Made by a program: the position numbers and the translations under genes. Shown here piece after piece: positions 1 through 5,444 of a stretch of 5,444 nucleotides of DNA. The notes under the pieces are model-generated. The model was given only the letters and a program-made list of their open reading frames with translations, had not been told where the DNA came from and did not search any database. The first letter of the stretch is position 1, and every line of letters starts with the position of its first letter. The DNA is from Bacteroidota bacterium (GTDB lineage: Bacteria > Bacteroidota > Kryptoniia > Kryptoniales > JAKASW01), in the NCBI GenBank assembly GCA_021796055.1, contig JAJYOS010000497.1:1-5444 (forward strand), given 5' to 3'.

Positions 1-631
1 CAGTGAAGAACTTCAGCGTATCCGAAAGGAGACCCGCATTTTTCAGTATGAACGGAGTAATTCTCCGCCCCCCTCCGAGCGTGTCGAAGCGCGCCAGCAT
101 TAGGATATCGCTTAGATAGATTTGCCGACCGGACAATTCAGGTATTTCTTTTCGAAATCTCCGCGACGATTTTTCACCGCTTACTTCGTCCGTCGTAACT
201 ATTTCAGAAATATACTCCCCCGCATTGACCCTGAAGGAAACGAGTGAAGCGTCATACGAGCTGTCGGAAAATGAAGGATAGGCCTTTCTCCATACGACAC
301 GTTGTATTTCCCTTGACTGGTAAGGCTCGCCATCATGGAACAGTCGTACATTTAAGATATATCGGGCACGAAATAAATCGCCGACCTTCTCAAATTTCAG
401 CCGGTTTTCCTGGACGCTCACATAAACATCCAGGCGTTGCCCTGAGGAATCGGCAGTACTGATGAAGGAGGCGTCAAATTCAGGCAAACTAGACTTCGTT
501 GTGACGTAATAATAGAAACATCCGGTAACGTACGACGCGGTTTCGCTGCTTGAGCCGCAGCTTTCTAAGCTCAGCATCGCCGCGACCGCGATGCTAAAAC
601 TCGTCGCTCTTAACGCGCTCGATGTCTGCAC
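1..631 (-). CDS. GWxTD-family exported protein, N-terminal part (runs off left edge)
   Basis: The reading frame stays open for 210 codons and leaves the window at base 1, so the C-terminus, where the GWxTD signature would lie, is not visible. The part seen resembles the N-terminal beta-rich region of GWxTD-domain proteins of the FCB group: an FDASF strand near residue 52, LDVYVSV near 67-73, then RLKFEKVGDLFRARYILNV at about 77-95. The family's function is unknown; such proteins are usually exported. I chose GTG at 631 (TTG at 634 is also possible) because it supplies a signal peptide: short N-terminus with Arg8, hydrophobic stretch at about 12-22, then L-E-S-C with Cys25. An AGAGGG lies 4 nt upstream of this GTG. 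The only early ATG (577) would remove the signal peptide and has no Shine-Dalgarno. Glu at -2 is unusual in a lipobox, so lipidation is uncertain. The gene overlaps the murA 3' end by 38 nt, implying coupled translation. The family call rests on recalled pattern, not a search. Confidence 0.72.
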   Translation of the reverse strand, partial: MQTSSALRATSFSIAVAAMLSLESCGSSSETASYVTGCFYYYVTTKSSLPEFDASFISTADSSGQRLDVYVSVQENRLKFEKVGDLFRARYILNVRLFHDGEPYQSREIQRVVWRKAYPSFSDSSYDASLVSFRVNAGEYISEIVTTDEVSGEKSSRRFRKEIPELSGRQIYLSDILMLARFDTLGGGRRITPFILKNAGLLSDTLKFFT

Positions 632-1856
632 CAAGCCCTCTGAGTTTTTTTTCTATGTGCTCGTAGCCTCTGTCCATATGATAGACGCGCAGGACTTCAG
701 TCGTCCCTTCCGCGACCAATCCTGCGAGTATCAACGAGGCGCTCGCCCTAAGGTCCGTCGACATTACCTTCGCTCCCTTCAGCGACGCGACTCCCTTAAC
801 GACGGCGACGTTCTCTTTAACTTCTATATTCGCGCCAAGCCTGACGAGCTCCGGGACATGTTTAAACCGGTCGAAATATATGTTGTCAGTAACGACAGCG
901 GACCCGGTCGAACGAGACATCATCGCTATCCATTGCGCCTGCATGTCTGTCGGAAAACCGGGATAAGGAGCCGTCGAAACGTCAACCGGCTTTACGCTAT
1001 CTGGGGCCTGAATTCGAACAGAGTTTGCGGAGACATCGAGCTTTGCACCAGTCTCTTCTAGTTTTGAAATCAGCGCGGAGAGATGACCGGGCTCGCACCG
1101 ATCGACGGAGATGGAACCTCCAGCCATCGCGCCTGCGACGAGGAACGTTCCAGCTTCTATGCGATCAGGGATATTCATAAATTCGACGGGATGAAGTTCA
1201 TCGACGCCCTCTATGGTAACGGTGGAAGTTCCCAACCCCACGATGTGCGCTCCCATCTTTTTCAGCATTTCGCCGAGCGCGACAATTTCGGGCTCGAGCG
1301 CGGCATTACTGATTACCGTCGTGCCCACGGCAAGCACCGCGGCCATCATAACATTCCCAGTCGCACCGACACTGGACACGTCAAAATTCACGCGCGCGCC
1401 CTTGAGCTTCTTAGCCTTGGCAATTATATACCCAGAGTCCAGCGACACCTCCGCGCCGAGTTTTTCCATCCCTTCGAGATGAAGGTTGACCGGACGGGGG
1501 CCCCAGGCGCAACCGCCTGGCATGGAAACCTTCGCATAACCGTATCGCGCAAGGAGCGGACCCAACACATAGATCGAGGCGCGCATCTTCTTCACGAGTT
1601 CATAGGGCGCCTCGAAATTTGACACATGGCCGGTATCAATCGTTTGCGTCGTGCCGGATAGAGAGATTTTCGCTCCAAGCGTCGACATGAGGCTGGACAT
1701 CGTGGAGACATCCATTAGATCCGGCGTGTTGTCAATTCTGAAAACGCCGGGCGCGAGCAAGGCTGCCGGCATAAGCGCGAGAGACGCGTTCTTCGCGCCG
1801 CTCACTTCTATATTCCCGGAAAGTTTCTTGCCGCCATTTATCAAAAACTTGTACAT
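594..1856 (-). CDS. murA: UDP-N-acetylglucosamine 1-carboxyvinyltransferase (MurA)
   Basis: MurA transfers enolpyruvate from PEP to UDP-GlcNAc, the first committed step of peptidoglycan precursor synthesis in the cytoplasm. The 420-residue product is the normal family length. Visible hallmarks are Lys22-Asn23 in SGAKNA, Arg92 in MRASIYVLGP, the catalytic loop PGGCAWGPRP with Cys116 (equivalent to E. coli Cys115), Asp304 in YPGFPTDMQAQ (E. coli Asp305), Asp368/Arg370 in STDLRASA, and the closing YHMDRGYEHIE with Arg396. Having Cys rather than Asp in the loop predicts the fosfomycin-sensitive type; that is inference from the family. The start is ATG at 1856, which aligns with usual MurA N-termini; only a weak GAGAG sits 11 nt upstream. 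It follows ftsX after 41 nt with no obvious terminator, and its 3' end overlaps the next gene. The protein looks complete and intact. Confidence 0.98.
   Translation of the reverse strand: MYKFLINGGKKLSGNIEVSGAKNASLALMPAALLAPGVFRIDNTPDLMDVSTMSSLMSTLGAKISLSGTTQTIDTGHVSNFEAPYELVKKMRASIYVLGPLLARYGYAKVSMPGGCAWGPRPVNLHLEGMEKLGAEVSLDSGYIIAKAKKLKGARVNFDVSSVGATGNVMMAAVLAVGTTVISNAALEPEIVALGEMLKKMGAHIVGLGTSTVTIEGVDELHPVEFMNIPDRIEAGTFLVAGAMAGGSISVDRCEPGHLSALISKLEETGAKLDVSANSVRIQAPDSVKPVDVSTAPYPGFPTDMQAQWIAMMSRSTGSAVVTDNIYFDRFKHVPELVRLGANIEVKENVAVVKGVASLKGAKVMSTDLRASASLILAGLVAEGTTEVLRVYHMDRGYEHIEKKLRGLGADIERVKSDEF
636..641 (-). promoter_or_regulatory. Probable Shine-Dalgarno for the GWxTD gene
   Basis: AGAGGG on the minus strand lies within the murA coding end, 4 nt before GTG at 631. 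Together with the signal peptide encoded from that GTG, it favours a start inside murA over the ATG at 577, which has no such site. Confidence 0.5.
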
Positions 1857-1897
1857 GCTAATTCAGGCTCTCGTTTGTAATAAAAAATCGAAGCGGT

Positions 1898-2776
1898 TCA
1901 AGACAACCCTTCCTTTATGTACCGTCGGGTAGCGATGAGCGTGGAAAATAGACCGAGCAGCGTCGATATCCCGATAATAGCCGCGTAAAACTCAGGCGGT
2001 GGAAGCGCCTGGATGAGTATGTTCTCCTGCATCAAGACCAGCGCGGCCTGCATCACTCCATATATTGCGGCGGCAGCTATCGCTCCGCCTGTAAAACCCT
2101 GGATCATGCCGCCCAGAAGAAAAGGCATCCTCACGAAACTCCTTGACGCGCCGACAAGTTTCATCGTGTCGATTATCCGCTTCTTGTAAGAAATAGCCAG
2201 ACGCATCGAATTATAGACAAGGAAAATCGACAATAGCACCAGGGCCCCGCCGAATCCCAGAATGACCGCGTAAAATAGTCTCACGCGTTTGTCTATCAGC
2301 GTCAGGAGAATTTTTCTATACTTCACTGACTCCACGCCGGGTATCTGACCGATCTTCGAACTTATCGCTGCGACGCCTTCCGAATTCTTGAAGCTGTTTC
2401 TGACGAATACCTTGAACGACGCGGGGAGAGGGTTAAAATCCAACACCTGTTGTATATCCTGCCCAAATTCCTCCTTGAAAATACTTGCAGCTTCGTCCTT
2501 GCTGATGTACTTCACACTGCTTATTCCTCTTGTCGCAAGGAGCTGCTGCCTCACATCCTGAACCTGTTGCGTGCCGAGAGAATCAGACAGGAAAACCTCT
2601 ATCTCAACTTTGCTCTTCAAATAATCAAGGAACTTTTCAGCCTGGACGGTAGTAAGGTAGAAACTCCCAAGAAGCGTGAATGAAAGCGTGACCATGACGA
2701 TCGAAAATGTCGCGCTAAGTCTGGCCCGCCCCAGCCCGCTGAAAGCCTCCCTCAAAAGGAAAAAGAACCTTCTCAA
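1898..2776 (-). CDS. ftsX: Cell division ABC transporter-like permease FtsX
   Basis: FtsX is the membrane partner of the ATPase FtsE in the divisome; in studied bacteria the pair controls peptidoglycan hydrolases at the septum. The 292-residue product has the family layout: a basic, aromatic cytoplasmic N-terminus, a first membrane helix at about 22-44, an extracytoplasmic domain at about 48-160 with the FtsX hallmark NPLPASFKV (115-123), then three more helices at about 168-188, 218-250 and 264-284. The cytoplasmic segment TMKLVGAS (204-211), typical of FtsX/MacB permeases, lies between the second and third helices. The start is TTG at 2774-2776, which overlaps the pheA stop as TTGA; a GGGAGG inside the pheA 3' end, 8 nt upstream, supports it, and the next in-frame ATG (codon 28) would break the first helix. 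No ftsE is in this window, so the ATPase must be encoded elsewhere if it is present. Confidence 0.96.
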   Translation of the reverse strand: MRRFFFLLREAFSGLGRARLSATFSIVMVTLSFTLLGSFYLTTVQAEKFLDYLKSKVEIEVFLSDSLGTQQVQDVRQQLLATRGISSVKYISKDEAASIFKEEFGQDIQQVLDFNPLPASFKVFVRNSFKNSEGVAAISSKIGQIPGVESVKYRKILLTLIDKRVRLFYAVILGFGGALVLLSIFLVYNSMRLAISYKKRIIDTMKLVGASRSFVRMPFLLGGMIQGFTGGAIAAAAIYGVMQAALVLMQENILIQALPPPEFYAAIIGISTLLGLFSTLIATRRYIKEGLS

Positions 2777-3606
2777 TATTCCGTCCTCCCTTCCTTGTAG
2801 CTTCCGATAAGTTTGACGTGAGGACAGATTTCTCTCAAATGTTCGATCGCCTTAGACTGCGCTTCCCCGAACACTCCGCCTCTGAAATCGACAAAGAATT
2901 TATACTCCCACGGCCTGCCAACGTTCGGTATAGAGTCTATGGATAAGAGATCGATGTCCCGAATCGCGAATACGCTTAAACTCTTGTGGAGCGCCCCCGG
3001 CTGGCTCTTGACACTGAATATGACCGTGGTCTTGTCGGCGTCACCGGGAACATAGCTCTCTCGCGTCACGACGAGGAACCTTGTAAAATTCTTTCCGTCG
3101 CTTTCGATATGCTTCTTGAGAATCTTCAGTCTGTAATCTTCCGCTGCGGAGAGGCCTGCTATCGCCGCAACAGACGGGTCTCCTAATTCGGAGACGAACT
3201 TCGCAGCTCCTGCCGTATCATAATATTCGGCCTGCGACAGACCTGCTCCATGTATGAACTTTCTGCATTGCAGCAAAGCTTGAGGATGCGAATACACCTT
3301 TTTTATCCCGGAAAGTTTCGCGCCACCGACGCCGAGAAGCATGTGCGAGATCCGCAGTTTGATTTCGCCGGTCACGTAAACCGACTGCTCGTCCAGAAGG
3401 TTGAACACTTCGCGTATTCCGCCGTTGAGCGTGTTTTCGACCGGGACGATACCGCAGTCGACTTTTCTCTTCGCGATGGCGTGAAAAACATCCGCGAAAG
3501 TTTTTTGAGGAATAAGATCCAATTTGTTCGATTTGAAATATCGTTTGGCGGCGAGTTCACTGTACGCCCCCTTTTCTCCCTGAAACGCAATTGTAATTTT
3601 TTTCAT
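2773..3606 (-). CDS. pheA: Prephenate dehydratase with C-terminal ACT domain
   Basis: This enzyme converts prephenate to phenylpyruvate, water and CO2 in phenylalanine synthesis. At 277 residues it is the monofunctional form, with no chorismate mutase domain. Catalytic-domain motifs are visible in order: GEKGAYSE (10-17), PVENTLNGG (55-63), YSHPQALLQC (105-114), DTAGAAKFV (130-138) and NFTRF (173-177), the last holding Thr175, equivalent to the essential Thr of the TRF motif. The ACT domain spans about 192-270: it has the GAL motif at 204-206 and PWEYKFFVDF at 232-241. The usual ESRP regulatory motif reads DSIP here (224-227), so feedback by phenylalanine may differ, though related variants seem common in Bacteroidota-like PheA. 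The start is ATG at 3606, 4 nt after the upstream lipoprotein stop and without a clear Shine-Dalgarno. The 3' end overlaps the ftsX start by 4 nt and carries its ribosome binding site. Confidence 0.97.
   Translation of the reverse strand: MKKITIAFQGEKGAYSELAAKRYFKSNKLDLIPQKTFADVFHAIAKRKVDCGIVPVENTLNGGIREVFNLLDEQSVYVTGEIKLRISHMLLGVGGAKLSGIKKVYSHPQALLQCRKFIHGAGLSQAEYYDTAGAAKFVSELGDPSVAAIAGLSAAEDYRLKILKKHIESDGKNFTRFLVVTRESYVPGDADKTTVIFSVKSQPGALHKSLSVFAIRDIDLLSIDSIPNVGRPWEYKFFVDFRGGVFGEAQSKAIEHLREICPHVKLIGSYKEGRTEY
2785..2790 (-). promoter_or_regulatory. Shine-Dalgarno for ftsX
   Basis: GGGAGG on the minus strand lies inside the last codons of pheA, with 8 nt between it and the TTG start of ftsX. 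It is the strongest ribosome binding site in the window and decides in favour of the rare TTG start at 2776. Confidence 0.75.
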
Positions 3607-3610
3607 TGGC

Positions 3611-4114
3611 CTAAAAGTTAGATTCGTCTTTCCAAAGTGTTATCTGCCACGGCGCCGAAGATGAAGTACGCTCCATTTCAAAATATGCTTTGCCGTCCAC
3701 CTCTTCAATATCCGCGGGATTGAACGCGACCGTTAAAGTGAATCCCCTGGTGACCGTGGCGTGAAGCGAGTCTTCAGTAAGAGACAGGATATTGTTCCAG
3801 TTTAAGATGAGCCTGTTGACGTACTTAAACATACCGCTGGTGGATCTCATCTCCTCATCTCTCCCCCAGGAAACCGAGACTCCCCTGCTATAGTCCATGT
3901 ATGTGAAAGTAAAATTCGGCGCGATGAGCTTCGAGTAAACAGTGGTGTCTTTGAATGTGTAAGCGTAGACGAAATTCCGGAACACGCCGTCGACTGTCGA
4001 CTGGTCGGAAATGAAACTCGATGGCGCGGTCTGCTGTGTCGCAAGCTTCGGCGCGAATGGGTTTTCACAACCGATCAACACAAGTGTCAATATCGCAAAC
4101 AGAGTCCACTTCAT
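3611..4114 (-). CDS. Small predicted lipoprotein, NTF2-like layout (second of tandem pair)
   Basis: I do not recognise a named function. The 167-residue product begins with a textbook lipoprotein signal: MKW, a hydrophobic run at 4-14, and lipobox L-I-G-C with Cys16, followed by ENPFAP. The mature part starts with a Ser/Thr/Gln-rich linker (24-40). A helical segment VFRNFVYAYTFKDTTVYSKL (44-63) comes next, then NFTFTYMDY, the conserved-looking SWGRDEEMRSTSGMF (82-96), a tryptophan-containing stretch near 106, and late beta strands ending PWQITLWKDE. One long helix followed by strands closing on W-x-I-x-x-W is typical of NTF2/SnoaL-like proteins; that fold is my inference. The ATG at 4114 overlaps the preceding gene's stop as ATGA, which fixes the start even though the frame extends further upstream. 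pheA starts 4 nt downstream. The similar layout to the preceding lipoprotein suggests an old duplication. The likely location is the periplasmic face of a membrane. Confidence 0.85.
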   Translation of the reverse strand: MKWTLFAILTLVLIGCENPFAPKLATQQTAPSSFISDQSTVDGVFRNFVYAYTFKDTTVYSKLIAPNFTFTYMDYSRGVSVSWGRDEEMRSTSGMFKYVNRLILNWNNILSLTEDSLHATVTRGFTLTVAFNPADIEEVDGKAYFEMERTSSSAPWQITLWKDESNF

Positions 4115-4701
4115 TGAGTGCTGAACTGGGCTTTCAGATCGCTCCAGGTTTTTACTGTGTCGCTGGTGCCGGAATCCACCCATCTGTAAATCGACCAGCT
4201 TCCGTTCGGATTAACTCCCAGATAAAACTGGAGGTTCCCCTGCACCTGTTGAATGTTGCTCGCGACCTTGTTCGGCCAGAGGAGCGTGTAGTTCGCGCTA
4301 TAATATGCCGAGTCGGTGTATGGAACGAGCTGGATTGATGAAAGGACGAGAGCGGAGCTGGATGAGGTGGAAGATTGGCTGATAAGGTTATTGAAATAAG
4401 ATTGCTCTGAACTTATGTCCCAATTCTGGAAGATTGCCCGGTACTGACTGGCTGCTCTGGGCGAGGGCATGAAGCTGAAGCTTTGACCGCCGGATGTAGG
4501 ATCGGAAAAACAAGCAATATAGTTGATCACGTTTCTGTCAGAGATTGCATTCTGAAGGTTCTGAACGACAATGTCCGGGGATGTTGGCGGTAGAAAATCT
4601 GAGCGACCTTGCTGTGGAGGTTCCGGCGTTCTCGTCTGAAATATGTTACAGCCGGAAAACAGAATAAGCAGCGCCAGGAATGTCAGACGGGGCTTGGCCA
4701 T
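4111..4701 (-). CDS. Small predicted lipoprotein, NTF2-like layout (first of tandem pair)
   Basis: The function is unknown. The 196-residue product has a signal peptide (MAKPR, hydrophobic 7-15) and lipobox F-S-G-C with Cys18. A Pro/Gln-rich linker follows (25-41), then a helix SPDIVVQNLQNAISDRNVIN (41-60) leading to YIACFSDP and FSFMPS, a Ser-rich stretch at 108-122, and strands ending in GNLQFYLGVNPNGSWSIYRW (155-174). The order helix, aromatic strand, final W-x-I-x-x-W strand matches the next gene, so the two look like diverged paralogs of an NTF2-like fold (inference, not searched). ATG at 4701 overlaps the recR stop as TGATG. TTG at 4704 is an alternative that adds one residue and lies closer to the GGAGGGG within the recR end. 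The gene's stop overlaps the next start as ATGA. No catalytic residues can be named; a structural or ligand-binding envelope role is possible but unproven. Confidence 0.85.
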   Translation of the reverse strand: MAKPRLTFLALLILFSGCNIFQTRTPEPPQQGRSDFLPPTSPDIVVQNLQNAISDRNVINYIACFSDPTSGGQSFSFMPSPRAASQYRAIFQNWDISSEQSYFNNLISQSSTSSSSALVLSSIQLVPYTDSAYYSANYTLLWPNKVASNIQQVQGNLQFYLGVNPNGSWSIYRWVDSGTSDTVKTWSDLKAQFSTQ

Positions 4702-5297
4702 CAAACAACGATCCGCCCCTCCAGCGCTCGCACGAGCGTCGCCTCGTCGGCAAATTCAAGATCACCCCCGACGGGCACTCCGCGGGCGATCCTCGTGACT
4801 CTGATTCCCAACGGTCTGAGCAAGTTACCCAGATAGATCGTGGTAGCCTCTCCCTCAACATCCGGATTCATCGCAAGTATTACTTCCTTCACGCCGCCAC
4901 CGAGACGATTCAAAAGCTCTCTCACTCTCAGCTGCTCCGGCGTAACTCCCTCCAGCGGGTTCAACGCCCCGCCAAGCACATGGTACACACCCTGAAATTC
5001 GTTCGTCTTCTCGAGTGCCATCACGTCGCTGGGATCCTCGACGACACAAATCGATGTGTGATCGCGAGACTGGTCGGCGCAGATAGAGCAGGGATCGTTC
5101 TCCGTAATATTCAGACAAATCGAGCAATACCTGATCCGCCTCTTAACATCTACAATCGCCGACGCCAGCCGATCCGCGTCTTCGTTACCGGACTTCAGAA
5201 TATGAAGCGCAAGACGCTGCGCCGTTTTTCTTCCTATTCCAGGAAGCTTGCTCAATTCGCCGATCAGAGATTCCAAAGCTTGTGACGTGTATATCAT
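4701..5297 (-). CDS. recR: Recombination mediator protein RecR
   Basis: RecR acts with RecO (and RecF) to load RecA on gapped or damaged DNA; it forms a ring-shaped clamp in the cytoplasm. The 198 residues match the family length. Domains in order are a helix-hairpin-helix with [13 protein letters not shown] (18-30), a four-cysteine zinc finger (Cys58, 61, 70, 73), and a Toprim domain from about 81 with CVVEDPSD (Glu87) and NPDVEGEAT (144-152; the usual form is NPTVEGEAT). The C-terminal signature [18 protein letters not shown] (171-188) is nearly canonical. The ATG at 5297 gives the normal N-terminus; the leader has only a short GAAG near it. The gene follows an EbfC/YbaB-type gene after 79 nt, the ybaB-recR pairing known widely in bacteria, where dnaX often lies further upstream. 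The 3' end overlaps the next lipoprotein start. recF and recO are not in the window. Confidence 0.98.
   Translation of the reverse strand: MIYTSQALESLIGELSKLPGIGRKTAQRLALHILKSGNEDADRLASAIVDVKRRIRYCSICLNITENDPCSICADQSRDHTSICVVEDPSDVMALEKTNEFQGVYHVLGGALNPLEGVTPEQLRVRELLNRLGGGVKEVILAMNPDVEGEATTIYLGNLLRPLGIRVTRIARGVPVGGDLEFADEATLVRALEGRIVV
4716..4722 (-). promoter_or_regulatory. Possible Shine-Dalgarno for the first lipoprotein
   Basis: GGAGGGG on the minus strand lies in the recR 3' end. It is 11 nt before TTG at 4704 and 14 nt before ATG at 4701, a longer gap than usual for either, so it only weakly informs the choice between the two adjacent starts. Confidence 0.35.
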
Positions 5298-5376
5298 AGT
5301 CTTCAGTCGCCGGAAAAAACTCCAGCACTTCCTGACAAATTGATTAAAGTGAAAGGAGATAGGACAACGGACAGCA

Positions 5377-5444
5377 TCAAGATATTCCGCCGAACTTAAA
5401 GCCAGGAAGCATAGACATTAGCCCGCCCGTGCTGGCTCCGAGAT
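5377..5444 (-). CDS. EbfC/YbaB nucleoid-associated protein, C-terminal 21 residues (runs off right edge)
   Basis: Only the end of the gene is inside the window: 21 codons and a TGA at 5377-5379. The readable tail, [19 protein letters not shown], has the Gly/Met/Pro-rich ending with LPGF typical of YbaB/EbfC proteins, small dimeric DNA-binding proteins of about 100-110 residues thought to associate with the nucleoid. The position immediately upstream of recR is the classic place for this gene, and that context carries much of the call. The 79 nt between this stop and recR contain no convincing terminator; one short imperfect hairpin with a T-rich loop lies near 5310-5325. Confidence 0.8.
   Translation of the reverse strand, partial: LGASTGGLMSMLPGFKFGGIS

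Noticed and set aside
244..462. A 72-codon plus-strand frame near the left edge
   Set aside because: The opposite strand has a continuous 210-codon frame with GWxTD-like protein features covering the same bases.
1083..1622. A 179-codon plus-strand open frame, plus the frames at 591-1061 and 1213-1482, antisense to murA
   Set aside because: murA is complete with all catalytic residues across this stretch. The opposite-strand products are His/Arg-rich or low in information and show no ribosome binding site worth noting.
1877..1906. Promoter-like pair TTGTCT / TATTAC with an 18 nt spacer before murA (minus strand)
   Set aside because: Each element matches the sigma-70 consensus at only 4 of 6 positions, and the -35-like part lies in the ftsX coding end. 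In an FCB organism the consensus may differ, so this is not enough to call.
4115..4183. An in-frame N-terminal extension of the second lipoprotein to an ATG at 4183
   Set aside because: The extra 23 residues are charged and precede a perfect signal peptide. The internal ATG at 4114 forms an ATGA overlap with the upstream stop, so the shorter start is much more likely.
4680..5285. A 201-codon open frame on the plus strand, antisense to recR
   Set aside because: It mirrors the intact, highly conserved recR frame, and its product has no recognisable motif, signal or sensible composition. It is a shadow of coding bias.
5310..5325. Short inverted repeat with a T-rich loop between ybaB and recR
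   Set aside because: The stem is about 5 pairs with a wobble and has no following U tract, so it is too weak for a terminator or attenuator call.

Overview
All supported genes in this window lie on the minus strand, so the transcript reads from the right edge to the left edge. It looks like ordinary chromosomal DNA from a Gram-negative bacterium, most likely of the Bacteroidota/Chlorobi/Ignavibacteria (FCB) group. Three things suggest this: a GWxTD-type lipoprotein, a prephenate dehydratase whose ACT domain carries the SIP/SLP-type variant I associate with that group, and several small lipobox proteins. The phylum is an inference from protein style; there is no rRNA here to settle it.

Layout in transcription order: the last 21 codons of an EbfC/YbaB nucleoid-associated protein (right edge to 5377); recR (5297-4701); two small lipoproteins with NTF2-like layout (4701-4111 and 4114-3611); a monofunctional prephenate dehydratase, pheA (3606-2773); the divisome membrane protein ftsX (2776-1898); the UDP-GlcNAc enolpyruvyltransferase murA (1856-594); and the N-terminal 210 residues of a GWxTD-family protein (from about 631 off the left edge).

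The genes are packed very tightly. Going downstream, the junctions are a 79 nt gap, a TGATG overlap, an ATGA overlap, a 4 nt gap, a TTGA overlap, a 41 nt gap, and a 38 nt overlap. No convincing terminator or strong promoter is visible inside, so one long, translationally coupled operon is the simplest reading. The cargo is mixed: recombination repair (EbfC, RecR), envelope construction (FtsX, MurA, three exported proteins) and phenylalanine synthesis (PheA). The envelope genes share a theme, while pheA and recR seem to be there by lineage-specific gene order rather than a shared pathway.

No RNA gene, CRISPR array, insertion sequence or prophage signal was seen. The least-understood parts are the two tandem small lipoproteins and the GWxTD protein. 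I do not see a clear new defence or metabolic system.
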